DNA of 64,000 nt from Monarcha castaneiventris obscurior. Taxonomy: Eukaryota; Chordata; Aves; Passeriformes; Monarchidae. The DNA is taken from assembly GCA_026261815.1 (NCBI GenBank), contig JAMPIT010000511.1, forward strand, positions 3,147,001 to 3,211,000. The letters are read 5' to 3'. Positions 25,056 to 36,240 of the stretch are shown here, in pieces. A model generated the notes under the pieces. The model did no database searches and had not been told where the DNA came from. It was given only the letters and a program-made list of their open reading frames with translations. Each line of letters begins with the position of its first letter. Position 1 is the stretch's first letter. The position numbers and the translations under genes were made by a program.

Positions 25056-25850
25056 CCATCTATTGGCATCTCTTCCCATTAACTTTCTCTAACCCGAGCC
25101 CAGACAAGGAACATTCTCCTCACAGGCAGCAACTCGAAAATTGTGGCTCAGATGGAAAAGCCAACAGCACACAGGAGACAATCCCAGTGCTCAGCGCCGC
25201 GTTTGCACAGGGCTGGCTGGGTTTCCATTCCTGATTTTATGTGGAACACCCCTTATCTGCCAGGTATCTCGCCCCACGTTAATAGATTCATTTATTCAGG
25301 ACAGGGAATTGATAGGTTTAGTTTGATTTTTGTTTCATAAGCCTTCCTCCCCGAGCTACATTTCTCTTTTCATTAATGTGCTGATGGAGGAATAAACTTT
25401 TAACTCCGAGGATCAGCCCTGTCAAACAGAATCTCCTCGGCTGCCCGGGAAGGGGAGGGAGCTGGGCTGGAAAAGGGCTCCCAGCCAAGGGAGCAGCCTG
25501 GCAGGTGATTTTAGGAGAGCCTGCTGAGTCCCGTTTCCTTAGCTCTCCATCCACTTCTTCCATGGAAGTTTTAGTCGTGGTTTTAACTCGCTCCTCTGCA
25601 GTGTCTCACACAGAGCCGGCTGCAAAACCCCTCCTGGGCACAGGAGTCCTTGGGGAGGGAGGGGACAGGAGGAGAGCGGGGAGAAAGGTGTGGAAAACCA
25701 GAGATTCGGATAAATGTAAACTGGAGAAGGAAACCTGGGCTTATGGCAAGGGGAATTGCAAGAAAATCCAGCTGAAGGACTGAAAAAGTCTCTTATGAGC
25801 CAGTTAATGACGACCCAAAAGAGATTCCTCCTGAGCCTGCCCTCAGGAAC

Positions 25851-25967
25851 TGGGCTTTCCCCCCAAACCTTTGGGATGGGCTTTCTCTCCAAACCTTTGG
25901 GATTGGATTTTCTCCCCAAACCTTTGGAATTATGTTTTCTCCCCAAACCTTTGGGTCTGGGCTTGGG
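25851..25967. repeat. short tandem array, ~28-bp unit x4
   Basis: Four units with the core 'ctccccaaacctttggg' followed by a variable ~11-base tail ('atgggctttc', 'attggattttc', 'tctgggctt'). The minus-strand frame through it (25539-26114) owes its repeated 'GLGRK' residues to this array and is not persuasive as a gene. Confidence 0.9.
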
Positions 25968-27481
25968 TGAGCTTTCCTCAGTGCTCCTCCACGTGAGCCA
26001 CAAAAAGCACAGTCTGTCTTCCCCCAGTTTGCATAAAAGATGGAGTTTTCCCATTTTCATGCAGGCACATGGCCTCTGCTCATGCATAGATTCATTCAGC
26101 TCCTCTTCCAGCATGGATTCCTTCGGAGAGCAGATCTGTTATGGCAACGCAAACACAAAACACACGAAGATGCTTCCAGATTTTTCCGACCCCAAACACA
26201 ATTTACAGATGAGATAGAAATCCACGGGTGATCCATTCACGCCCCTGACTCACCATGAAAGATCCGCAGCAAAAACCCCACTCAGCTCAGCCCCATGAAG
26301 CCAGCTGCTCTCCCTTGTTCCATGTTTTTGTTCCACTTTAGCAGCTTTAAGGCCAAGCGGTGCCGAGCCACGCTCTGATCAATAGGATCTGACAGTAAAG
26401 CAAGCAGCCCTTTTTCACTCTCCTGCTTGACTTTGGGCCTTCCCATGGCTGTGCTGCAAAGGGAAAGGATCCAAACCCCTCTCCTGAAGGATCCAGGCCG
26501 GAGAGCATCTGGTGGCGGAGCCTTGCTAATGAGAGCAGCACCGGCTTTATCCACACAAATAAGAAAAATCCCCGGAGAGTTGGGAGTTCAGCTCTGAGTC
26601 ACGGCCAGGAATTTAGGCAACGAATACAAGGCTGAACCAAATTAGTAAGAAAATAATAAAAATTTTCGAGCTGGGAACTATTCCTGCGCAGGAGCTGTGA
26701 GAACCAAGGGGAGAGGCCAACAGAGCCCCACAGACCCCTCACGGAGGCATCAAGGAACACGTGATTAAATCAATTTTCTCCTCAAGACAAATCCTCCTGA
26801 GCAGAGCGAAAGGCGATGTCCCGAGCGTGACAGCGAAGGTGTTAATTCCTCCGTAAATAGGGTGCGAAATGCCACAACATCAGATGGGGTTTCTACTCAC
26901 TTTGCTAATTATGTTCGTCTGTCATCATTCCGTGGTGCAGCAGGAGAAGGGCTCGGCTCCGGGAAGCAACACACAATTTTTAGACTTGAGTGGAAAATTT
27001 GCCAGAGGCTGTTTTGTCAGAAGGAGGGGGGAAAAAAATTCTAACATATGATCTACCAGCATTACTGTAAGGAGTTGTTTTTTAGAGTCCTAACTCATAA
27101 ATCCCGCTGGGGCTCACAGAGATGGACAAACAGGGCAAGCAAAGAGCAAGTTCGTGGTGTCAGCCAGCAGTTAAGGACCCTGATGTTTTACTGATGGAAC
27201 CTGCCACCGTTCCCACCAAATATTTTTGGGCAAATTTGGCTTTTCAGGTGCCACCACTGCAGCTTCATCTTGGAGCTGGCTCAGGCACAAGGGTGTGACA
27301 GAACTCGGTCCTTGCACAGTGCAGGGGTCTGTCAGGTTCATCACTGAGCCTTGGTGGCCCCAACAGCCCCAGTTCACCCAAATTCCCACTTATTTTCCCT
27401 GGGTAGGCGTTGGAAGCCTCACCGAGCTGTGTTGGTTTGATGCAGGACCTGGGAAGGGCAATTTGGAAAGTTTTGCCCTTT

Positions 27482-27762
27482 CACAAGGGCCTGGAGTGAC
27501 AGGACAAGGGGGAATGGCCTTCAGCTGAAGGAAGGTAGGGTCAGATGGGATATTGGGAAGAAATTCCTCCCTGGGAGGGTGGGGAGGGGCTGGGATGGAT
27601 TTCCCAGAGAAGCTGTGGCTGCCCCTGGATCCCTGGCAGTGTCCAAGGCCAGGCTTGGAGCAGCCTGGGGTAGGGGAAGGTGCCCCTGCCTGTGGCAGGA
27701 GTGGGACAAATCTTTACAGTCCCTTCCCACCCAAACCATCCCATGATTCCATGACTGTGACA
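27482..27762 (+). mobile_element. CR1 LINE fragment, 3' end
   Basis: CR1 3' end from 'acaagggcctggagtgacag' to 'cccttcccacccaaaccatc' and terminal 'ccatgattccatgactg'. It carries 'ggaggggctgggatggattt' where other copies read 'ggccctggcacagggtg', a variant it shares with 5930-6129 and, on the other strand, 37474-37833. This suggests a common subfamily. Confidence 0.9.
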
Positions 27763-28950
27763 TGCTGGCTGTACCTGCCTGCAGTGCTCCATGCAGGCAT
27801 GAATTCCTCCATTTGCCACCCTCAGCTCTCTCTCTGAGCCAGACCCCGGCTGCAGCAGTCCTGGGATCCAAGAGAGGTGGGATGACCCTGCCTCAGCCCT
27901 TCCTGGCCCCTTTACTGCCTCCTCCTCAGGCACCTGGAACTTTCCAGAGTGCTCCTGCCCTTCCCAGGGTGTCCCAGGGTTAACAGGGTGGGAGGTTTGT
28001 GTGCAGGGAGTAAATAATGCTCATTTAGGATGATCTCTGCCTACCACAGGCCAGGGACCTTCCTCCCTGCTCACCCCTGCTTGAACAAGGGCAAGCTCAG
28101 GGAACCATCTGAGCTTGACAAAAGAAGTCTGCAGTCCCACAGAGTCCATTACAGTCCCTGGTCAGTCGTTCTGTCATTAATTATCCTCAGGAGCAGAAAT
28201 ATGCACCTTCTTGCTTTGAATTTCTCTCAGCCGAGCTCCTTACTCTTGTTTTATCCCAGGAAAGTAGGAAGAAAATTACCTTTATTGACTTACAGCAGGT
28301 TACTCCTGGTTTATTGCAGGTGTACACAGAGAGAATCAGCCCCTCTGGAGTTATTGCTGATTTACAACTGGGAAGTAAGTACACAATTACTTGTGGTGAT
28401 TTACAGGCGAGTTACCTGTTATTTATTCTAGGTATTTAAGGGTATATCCACATGGGGGCCCTAAGGAAAATTAAACCAAATTAATTTTAAAGTAGATTAG
28501 TTAAACTGTGTGAGACCATGACACAAACCCTCCTCTTCTGAATTAAAGAGGCCTTAATGCATTTGAGTTCCTCTGAACTCCTTCCCCAGTGAGAAGCAGC
28601 CCAGCGCAAGCGGTGCTACCGAGGAGGTGCCACGGCCAAGGAGAAGGAAAACCAGCCCAGCTCCTTGGAAAAGGGACCATTGCTGCTTTCCAATGGGAAA
28701 AAGAGAGTGAATCCCACAAAATTCAGTGGTACAACACCTCTGACTCTCACTGGACAGTCTGGGCGGGTTGATGGGGCACAGAACTGATCACAATCTTTAT
28801 TAAACAGCTCATTCCCTCAGCCCTTTCCTGATGGCTGTTCCAGAGGAGGATGGGGCTGTTACACTTTATTCAATGTTCCTGCTTAACATTGCCTGGTTTG
28901 GCTCCTTCATTTCTCCTCCCACACCTTCAGTTTTTCTCAGAGGCCGAGAA
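27763..28950. other. single-copy sequence with one old repeat
   Basis: About 1.2 kb. The segment 28276-28376 is annotated separately. Positions 28430-28560 are AT-rich ('ttaaaccaaattaatttta'). No gene was recognised. Confidence 0.45.
28276..28376. repeat. possible ancient amniote interspersed repeat
   Basis: The wording 'gttactcctggtttattgc', 'gtgtacacagagagaatcag' and 'ggagttattgctgatttaca' parallels a dispersed old repeat of reptile and bird genomes whose copies read 'ggagttactcctgatttaca' with 'gagagcagaatc'. It contains two half-similar 'gtta.tcctg.ttta' blocks. I recognise this pattern from memory only and give no family name. Confidence 0.3.
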
Positions 28951-29060
28951 TTACAGAATCCTTGAATCTTTAAGGTTGGAAAACACCTCCAAAATCAAAC
29001 CTCACCCCAGCTGGACTTGCTGTGCCAAGGCCCCACCACGGCCCTGCCAGAACCGCTTTG
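28951..29060 (-). mobile_element. CR1 LINE fragment, 'accttaa'-less subfamily
   Basis: Reverse-strand CR1 3' end of the second type: 'ttacagaatccttgaatctt', 'taaggttggaaaacacctcc', 'aaaatcaaacctc'. After about 29000 the similarity fades. This type (a '...ggaaaagacctccaagatcat' form) recurs at 33530, 39583, 43987 and 61650. Confidence 0.65.
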
Positions 29061-29268
29061 GTGCACTGGGGATGTTGGGGACTGTGGAGGCTCTGGAAAA
29101 CGAGGCCACAAATCTCCTGCACCCACTTCCAGCCACACAACAATCCATGAGCCGCTGGCCCTGGGAAGGGATGGGGTGGCCCAGGAAGGTCCCTGGCAGA
29201 AGGAATGAGGGGAATTCCAAGGGTTTTGCTCTCCAGCAAACCCCAGTTTGAGAATGAGCCTGGCTGCT

Positions 29269-29875
29269 TGTCTTGGTTTGAGACGAATTTGGAGGAACGT
29301 CCAAAATGAATGTCCTCTGACAGAAGGCAGGTTTCAGCCGCTCCTCCCCCACCAGGCCCAGGAAAAAAATTCCTCAGAAGAAAGTGAAAAAAAACCCCAA
29401 TTTCTTTAACAAGTAAAGTGCACGTAGACACGAGGAAAAAGAATGAATAATGGTAAATAAAAAAGCCTCCAGCTGTGAAGAAAACCTGGGTAGTTTCAGA
29501 GTTCTTTGCAGGTGATGGCTCTGCTCTCTCTGGAGCTGGGTGCAGATTGGGCCCCCCCTGGGCCGGGGTGTGGGGCCTCCTGGTGATGTTCTGGTGTTGC
29601 TGAACAGTCCAGGAGAAGAAGAAGAAGCCAAAGCCCCAGGAAACTCCTTGCTCCAGCTATGAACAAGAAGCAAGCTAAAAAGCAAAGAATTTTATCTCTC
29701 TGTCTCTCTCCTGAGAAACAGCCGAAAGCTGGGAAAAAGCCCAGGAAGGTGCTTTCCTTGGCTCTGCAGCAGCAGGAGCACAGGGGAGTGTGTGTGTCCT
29801 TGAACACAAAACCCTTTGGCTCTTTTTTCTTCCCTTTTCTCTCAGGCCCAGCTTAAAGGCACAGCAAGGCACAGG
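29269..29875 (+). mobile_element. LTR-like sequence, boundaries uncertain
   Basis: The start TGTCTTGGTTTGAGA and the following 'cctctgacagaaggcagg' resemble the beginning of endogenous-retrovirus LTRs that I associate with songbirds. The A-rich 'aatttctttaacaagtaaag' and later 'ttcttcccttttctct' segments are consistent with that. I could not find a convincing target-site duplication, and the 3' end is a guess; the element may run to about 30090. No retroviral coding sequence is seen. Confidence 0.35.
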
Positions 29876-30107
29876 ATTCACGTCTGGCACAGAGCAGGCG
29901 ATAGCAGACACAGCATCAGGAAGTCACCCCAAGAGCCCAGTGCACCCAGATTCCCTCTGTTCTCCAGACCAAAGGGCAGAGCCCCACTCCCTGGCAGGAA
30001 AGGCAGGGCCAGCCTAGGGCTGGGTTGAAGTGAGCGATGAGAGCGCCAGCAGGGAGATCCTTCCTTCCCAGCTGAGGGAACAGCGCAGGGCTGACCATGG
30101 AAACCTC

Positions 30108-30368
30108 CATTTTCTTCCATCTTTTCTTTCAAACTCCCTTTTACTTCTTTACTCCTTTTCTTGCTCCACATCTTCCTTCCCCTTTAACTTTTCACTCTCA
30201 CACCACATTTTCCTTCTGTCTCGAGCTCCCTCCTCTGCCTCAGCTCTCTCACATTATTCCTTGTGCAAGACAGCAAAACCTCCTCCTGTCTCCTCCACTC
30301 GCTCCTCTTTTCTCTCACATCTTTCCCGTCTCCCTGTGACCTTTTCCTCCCGCTGCTGCTCTCCCAGG
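30108..30368. repeat. pyrimidine-rich stretch
   Basis: About 260 bases dominated by C and T on the plus strand ('ccttttacttctttactcc', 'ttcttccatcttttctttca'), broken by occasional purines. It has no regular unit, unlike the polypurine tract at 42.6 kb. Confidence 0.6.
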
Positions 30369-31810
30369 CGTGCCCAGGGAATCAGCCAGCGCTGGGAAAA
30401 GTTCTCAAGCAAAAACACCGGGGCCAGCTCCCAGCCTGCCGAGGTGGGAGATGGAGGGACACAAAAACACCAACAAACACTTCCCAACAAAACCAGCTGT
30501 GGCCAAATTGGGAAGGAACATTTTCCAGGAGAAAGAGCAAAACGTTTCTATTCTCTGTAATCATTTAAGTTTTATCAACTTCCCTACCCATCACCAGGCT
30601 GGAACCTGGACTGGAGGTGGAACTGGCTATTTCCATGTGACAAAAGCTTCCTCATGACGTTTTCCTCCCTTGATTTAATGAGCTCCTGGACAGAGGAAAA
30701 AGGTTTCCTGCACTAATTATATTTATAAGCACTGCGCCAAACTGGGCTGCACTGGGGCCACTGGTGATGACCTCGTTGGTGCTACACAAAAAGCCAGAAG
30801 AGCTGATCAGGCCCGGCTCTGTGGCAGCCTCAGGACGGCCTGTGGGCCCTACAGACTCCCTGTAATCATCCCACGAATTCCAAATGGTCAGATATTCATT
30901 ATAATTCCCCTTTTGATGCCAGGGCAGGAATCTGTCTGGGAGCCTGGCAGGATGGATGAGGGGACTGATGTGCCAAAGCAAGGGCAGGCCACTGGTGGCT
31001 GTGGGAAAGGGCAGCACCCAGGGGTGCTTAACTCACCTGTTTGAGTCAGACTTGTGTGGCTCATCCTCGTTCTGCCCATCTGGGACAGCGCTCATTAAAC
31101 AAAAAACAAGGCTGAAAGCCTGCAGGAGGATTTGGTGGGGTTTTGTTGGCCTTTCACAATAACCTGTGAGTGTACATTACTCACAAAGCCGGGGGAAGCT
31201 GAGCTCTCAGATGTGTGTGGCTCTGAGGACCCAGCAGTGCGACCACTGCTGCAGATACAAATCAAATAAGGCATTTGCCAAATCTAACAGACTCTGCCAC
31301 CTTTGATCATGTTAATTTTTCTGCTCCCAGTTCCTGCTGTAATGTTATTTCATGAGACACTCAGCCTTCAAAAGAGCAGAACAAAAATTCAGCTTCCCAT
31401 CCTCGGGCCTTTGAAGAAAGTCTTGGAAATGTAACTCCAGTGTCAGTGTTCAAAACCCAGGAGCTGAGAGGAGAGGTCACACTTGGAGGAAGGCTGACCT
31501 GCATTTTAAAGGGTGCTGCTGGCTGGGACAAACTTTCAATGTAGGGACTGCTCCAGTCACGGTGTCGAAGAGCTGAATTTAAATTCAGCTCAAGCACTTG
31601 GGGTTCAAGGAATTCGTCAGCACTTTAGGGTGTTTGGATACCGAGGGTAACCATGAAGTACAACCCCCCTCTGCACAGCAGCTGCACAAGGCATCCACCT
31701 CTTCCAGGAGCTAAAAAAATATCCCCAAACTCCACAGCCTTCCAGCACAAGAGGTCTGGCTGAAACACAGCCTCTGGAGTCAAAATCTGGTGCTCATAGA
31801 GGCCAGGTTC

Positions 31811-31971
31811 TGCCCAGGGTGCGGATGCCCCACCCCTGGGAGGGTCCAAGCTTGGACAGGGCTTGGAGCACCCTGGGACACTGGAAGGTGTCCGTGCCAT
31901 GGCAGGGGTGTGAAATGAGGTGATTTTCAAGGTCCCTTCCAACCCAAGCCATGCTGTGACTCCACGATTCT
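31811..31971 (+). mobile_element. CR1 LINE fragment, 3' end
   Basis: CR1 3' end with some decay: 'cccctgggagggtccaagct', 'cttggagcaccctgggacac', 'tgccatggcaggggtg', 'ggtcccttccaacccaagcc'. About ten bases are missing between 'gggtccaagc' and 'ttggacagggc', where other copies read 'aggccaggctggac'. Confidence 0.85.
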
Positions 31972-33529
31972 CCGTGGACAAGAGGAACGTGCCAGTGCTG
32001 CAAACATCATGAGGATAAACAGGGGGAAGGTTTCCAGAGCCCAGCCTTGGCCAGCACTGCAGAACAGGGGTGAGCTTCACCTTCAGTGAGTTACGGCACA
32101 GCTCAACTCTGCTTTTTGTTGGTTTTTTTTAATTTAATACACAACCTAATTGCAGTCTGAGTGCAGAGCAGCCCGGCAGCAGTGGAGCAGCCTGGCAGTA
32201 GCTCTTCGGAGCTGCTGGGTTATGAGCAGGGAGATGTTTATGGCCCCATACATTCCTGGGATAATCACTTCCCTGACTCATCCCCTGCTCCACACTTCCT
32301 AAATAATGGGCTGGAGCATCACTGATCAGCCCAGATGCACCTTGTGAGCAGCTTTGAAATGCAGACATGAGGAGTACACGGAGTCCAAGGCACTGCAGGC
32401 TGCTCCATCCAGAGGAAAAACTCCTTAAAGACAAGGAGTGCAAGGTCTGGTTTTTCCAAATGTGCAGATGAGATCGGCAGGGCCCAGTTGCTGCTGGATT
32501 TTAAGGAGGCTTAAGCACTTAGGCTGCCGAGGAAATCCCTGCTGGCAATAAGGGCACCATGGGGTTCCTGTGTATCCAGTGGGATGTTTGGGAAGCAGCA
32601 AAAGCAGCAGCTGCTCTGGCTGAATAAACGCTCTTCTCTCTCCCAGCACAGCCTCAGGCACCCAAAGGTCCTGCCGACTGCAACAGGAAGTCCAGGAGAC
32701 CCCACCAAACCCTTGGATTTACCTTCTGCTCTGCCCCCAGCTCATCTGAGCTGTGGCTGAACCCCTTTCACCACTCCATCCCAGTTTTCCCATGAGGATG
32801 ACAGTCCAGGCTCTGCAAGCAGGATTCCAGAGCCCAGCACTGGCTCTTGGTGGTGGCTGCAGATCCCTGTCCATCTGTAAGGAGCTGATAACCCAAATAC
32901 TGTCATTGTCCAAGGGGAGGAAGCCCAGGGCTGAGCTTCAGCTGAATTGGCACAGCTGGGATGAAATGGTGCCTCTCCAGGTCCCAGAGAGCAGCAGCGA
33001 AGTGGACACAGGGCACTCATGGTGGGCACAGCTGAGGTGACCAACGGGATCAACTCCAGCATTCCCACCTCAGCCTGAGCAGAAACGAAAGGCAAAAGGA
33101 GAAAAGACAAAAGAATTCACCTGGCATCACACAAGAGTCAGGAACACCAGGCCAGGTGTCTTCCCTGTCGGGCCAGACTCCCTTGATCCCAGAAAAACCT
33201 GCGCATCCAAAACATGGCACTGTGTCCGGTGGGACACAGCTGTCTCGTGTAGGAACTGCTGGGACAGAGGGTTCTGTTCTTCCTCTCATCCCAAAAGCAC
33301 CCGGAATCCTCCTCTGGGCCCCTCTCCCCAGTCCCCAGGATGCCTGTTCCATATCCCTGCTCCCGGATGCCAATCTCCCCTCTGTCCCCTCTGGCTGCAG
33401 CTCCTCCTTGTCTCCCCTGCCTCCAGGAAGGCTGAGGGTTCCCAAGGGATCCAAACTGTGTTTCTCATGGGGCAGAACATGATGGGCTGATGTCCTCTGG
33501 ACTCACACTCCCACTTGTCCCGAGCAAAG
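31972..33529. other. single-copy sequence, no gene recognised
   Basis: About 1.6 kb. It contains a T-run with 'gttggttttttttaattta' near 32117. Frames at 32742-33110 and 33050-33454 (minus strand) overlap with plus-strand frames. No family was recognised. Confidence 0.5.
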
Positions 33530-33670
33530 TCACGGAATCCCAGAATTTAGGTAGGAAAAGCTCTCCAAGAGCATCGAGTCCAAGCTGTGACCCATCCCCA
33601 CATGGTCACCAGCCCAGAGCTGGTGTTCCTTGGACACCTCCAGGAATGGAGACTCCATCACATGGTGCAG
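33530..33670 (-). mobile_element. CR1 LINE fragment, second subfamily type
   Basis: Reverse-strand CR1: 'tcacggaatcccagaattta', 'ggaaaagctctccaagagca', 'tcgagtccaagctgtgaccc', 'ttggacacctccaggaatgg', 'agactccatcacat'. It closely parallels 43987-44130 and 61650-61780, which are further members of this type. Confidence 0.8.
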
Positions 33671-35807
33671 AACCCATAGAAGGCCCCATGAAAGGTCTGT
33701 CCGAGCAGAGAACTGTCCCCTGAGGGGTCACTCCCAAGGCTTGCACACCCTGCAAACGAGGCTTCTGCTCAGAGGAGCTGCTCTTTGATCCCTTTCCACT
33801 TCATTTTCCTTTCACTCCCAGCAGAGGGAAGGCAGCCAGAGCTGTTTTCTCCTGAGCGTGCAGCAGGAACGAGCTCTCAGTGTGAGGCACCTGGCAGCTC
33901 TGATCCTGCTCCCCTGCCCTCCCAGGACCATCTCCCAAGACTGCCTTGGAAAACCTGATGGCTCTTCAATGGAGAAGGCTCTGCTCTGCCACCAGGACTG
34001 TTTATTTTCTGCAGCAGCTGAGTGATAAATCAAGCTGACACCGCCCAGGCAGCGCGAAGCCTCCTCAGCTGCAGCGAGAGTTTTGTCTGCGCCGCTCGGA
34101 ACGTTCCCAACATTTAACTTCCCATTGCAGCAGTGACTCAGGCACGGGAGATGGATGAGGGTGACAATGCCAACACCTCCCTCCTCTCCCCAGGCACACT
34201 GAGCCAGGAGCTCCATCCTGGCTGTGCTGTCATAGCCTTCCCAGCACTTCTGGATCACTCCAGAGGCACAGATGAGGCAAAAATGTGGATTTTAACTCTG
34301 AAATCCTAATGCAAATCCTCAGAGCACGGCCAGCCCGGTGTCCCCTGGGAATCTGGGTGATGTTCCCAGCAGGAAAACAGCTCTGGCTGGTACCAGGGAG
34401 AATTCCAGACCAGCTTCTAGTTCCTACTTTGGACAAGAGCTGCAAGGAACTCACTCGTGTCCTGTGTGCATGGAACAGCTGAGATTTTCCAGTGATGATC
34501 CCACCAGAACTCAAAGGCTGCCCAAGCCTTGCACGCTGACTTGCAGCTAAAAATATTCATATATCTCATTTCTTGTTGGATTGTCTTCCTTTAGAACAGA
34601 GGAGAGCAAGGGAAGTTCGACCAGCAACCTGAATTTCAGGCACCCTAACTCTGTCCCAGGAACACACACAGAGCCTAATCCCTGTTCCAGAGCTCCAGAG
34701 ATTATTCTGAAGCAAACCCAACAACCAAAAAGCTGCTGTAGCATCACCCGGTGCTCAGAGATCCCAAGTTTTCAGACTTATTCTGACACAAACTTGTGCA
34801 TATTTGGAAATCTGGGAGAGGCACAAGGTGGAAGTCCTAATCCAGGTGGCAGCACCCCCTTGGTCCCACCTGTGATTTCCCAAAGCACACTTTTCCTCAG
34901 GAAATCAGCAGCTGAGTTTGCAAAATCCTTTAATCCCTGGGTGGAAGATCCCCATTATCTGTCCGGTACAAGACACATTATTAAGGGATTATGTTTGCAG
35001 CAGGTAAAGGTCACTTTTAATGCTTTTAATGATTTAAAAATGGATTTTCTTTTCAGATTTACTATTTTTCAAGCAGCTTGGCTGTGAAAACCCTGCCCAG
35101 TAAGTAATATGAATTAAAAGGGAGAGCTTCGACTTGCTCAGTTCTCCAAAAGAGAGCCCAAAAGGGATTAATTATAATATATGGTGGCCAGTGGAGATGT
35201 GGGAGCCAGTCTGGGCAGAAAATGCAGGCCAGGATTTCAAAACCCCTCCAAAATGAAAAACTTTCCTTTAAAGAGCAAGTTCAGACACACTTGCTCTACT
35301 CCCAGTAAGTAACAAGTGGCTCTGGGTGGCCAAGTCCCATCTTTGGCTGCACAAATATCACAGGGCCTCGTTTTTTTGGTCTATTCTGCATGAATCGGGC
35401 TGTGAACCACAGACACCTCCCAGCCCAGGCTGCTGAGTCGGTCCCGTGACGTTTGTTCATGCTGAGCCCACAGGGGAGTTTAAATGAAAGGCGAGGAGAG
35501 ACAATCTCAGCTTTATCCTCCAGTCCCACTTGTTCTTTCACGTGTGCCCTTTTCCCTGCCCGGCAGAGCAGCCCTGCCTCTCCAGCAGGATAAGGGATAA
35601 TCGTCCTTGCTGCTGAGGATCCCTTCTGCTCCTCATTAATGCTGGGAAGTCAGGGCGGCCTCAGACGTGCAGCTAGGCTGACCCAGTGACAAAGGACAAC
35701 TTGTTCAGGCTTAGGATACTGCAGTTTGGTTCTGTCACACCTGCGCAGCACAAGGAGCTCAGCAGGGGCTCGATGCCTTCTAAGATTCAGCAATTCCCTC
35801 TTCCCAA
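33671..35807. other. single-copy sequence, no gene recognised
   Basis: About 2.1 kb. The plus frame 34581-35087 (168 codons) is one of the few longer frames outside repeats. It has no obvious opposite-strand partner of equal length, but it also has no domain or known relative that I can name. It begins without a clear promoter or start context. I leave it uncalled. Confidence 0.45.
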
Positions 35808-36236
35808 TGATGCCTTAGGTTTCAACATTTATATTTTTCCAATCCTGCAGTGCTCAGTGTGTAACTCTGAAGTTTCCTGCAGCCTGTTCACTTCTGCTCT
35901 CTCATGCAGACATAACAAAGCCTCTCCGGGCCTGCTCTCCAGGGACACCCAGACTGTCCTAGGCCCAAAAAGTATAAACCAAAGAGCCTCTAAAGGGGAG
36001 CAAGCTGAGGGGAATTACATCATTAACTGAAGCTTTAATTGGAGAATTAACCCTGATATGCAAATGAACCAAACCTACAAAAGTGTGAAGGACTCGTGAC
36101 CTGAGGTCCATCTCGGGGCCCATCTCGGCAGCGGCCTCTGGCTCCCAGGGGTACCTTTGAAGGCTTTCAAATGAATCCCAACCTTTATTCCCTTATCCTG
36201 TCTAGGCTCTGTTTTAGGTGGCCTCTTAAGGCATCA
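35808..36236 (+). mobile_element. solo LTR, 4-bp target duplication (copy 1)
   Basis: A 429-bp element from TGATGCC at 35808 to GGCATCA at 36236. It is flanked by CCAA on both sides (35804-35807, 36237-36240). It aligns by eye along its whole length with 54603-55015, sharing 'attggagaattaaccctgat', 'atatgcaaatg' and the 3' 'ttttaggtggc'. TG...CA ends and a 4-bp duplication fit class I (ERV1-like) retroviruses. The TATA position reads TACAAAAG (36076-36083) and the poly(A) position is degenerate, so this copy is probably older or inert. No internal retroviral sequence is present. Confidence 0.8.
36058..36083 (+). promoter_or_regulatory. decayed LTR promoter: octamer plus TATA-like box
   Basis: ATGCAAAT (36058-36065), the octamer bound by POU/Oct factors, lies 10 bases before TACAAAAG (36076-36083). 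The partner LTR has a normal TATAAAAG at this place. The octamer is intact here, while the TATA box carries a T-to-C change at its third base. Confidence 0.4.
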
Positions 36237-36240
36237 CCAA

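Larger units (their letters stand above)
24039..27481. other. single-copy block with CpG-rich and AT-rich patches
   Basis: The longest stretch (3.4 kb) free of recognisable transposons. It includes a CpG-rich patch (24765-25055), a short 28-bp array (25851-25967), and AT-rich segments at 25250-25400 ('cacgttaatagattcattta') and 26590-26940. This mix is what one expects of regulatory or promoter-proximal DNA. I could not find an exon with credible splice sites or a recognisable protein. Confidence 0.45.
29061..31810. other. mostly unassigned sequence with LTR-like and pyrimidine-rich parts
   Basis: About 2.7 kb. It contains a probable LTR (29269-29875) and a pyrimidine-rich stretch (30108-30368). 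The remainder (30370-31810) is single-copy and has no recognisable gene. The frame 30030-30560 (176 codons) is Ser/Phe/Leu-rich because of the pyrimidine tract. Confidence 0.45.
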
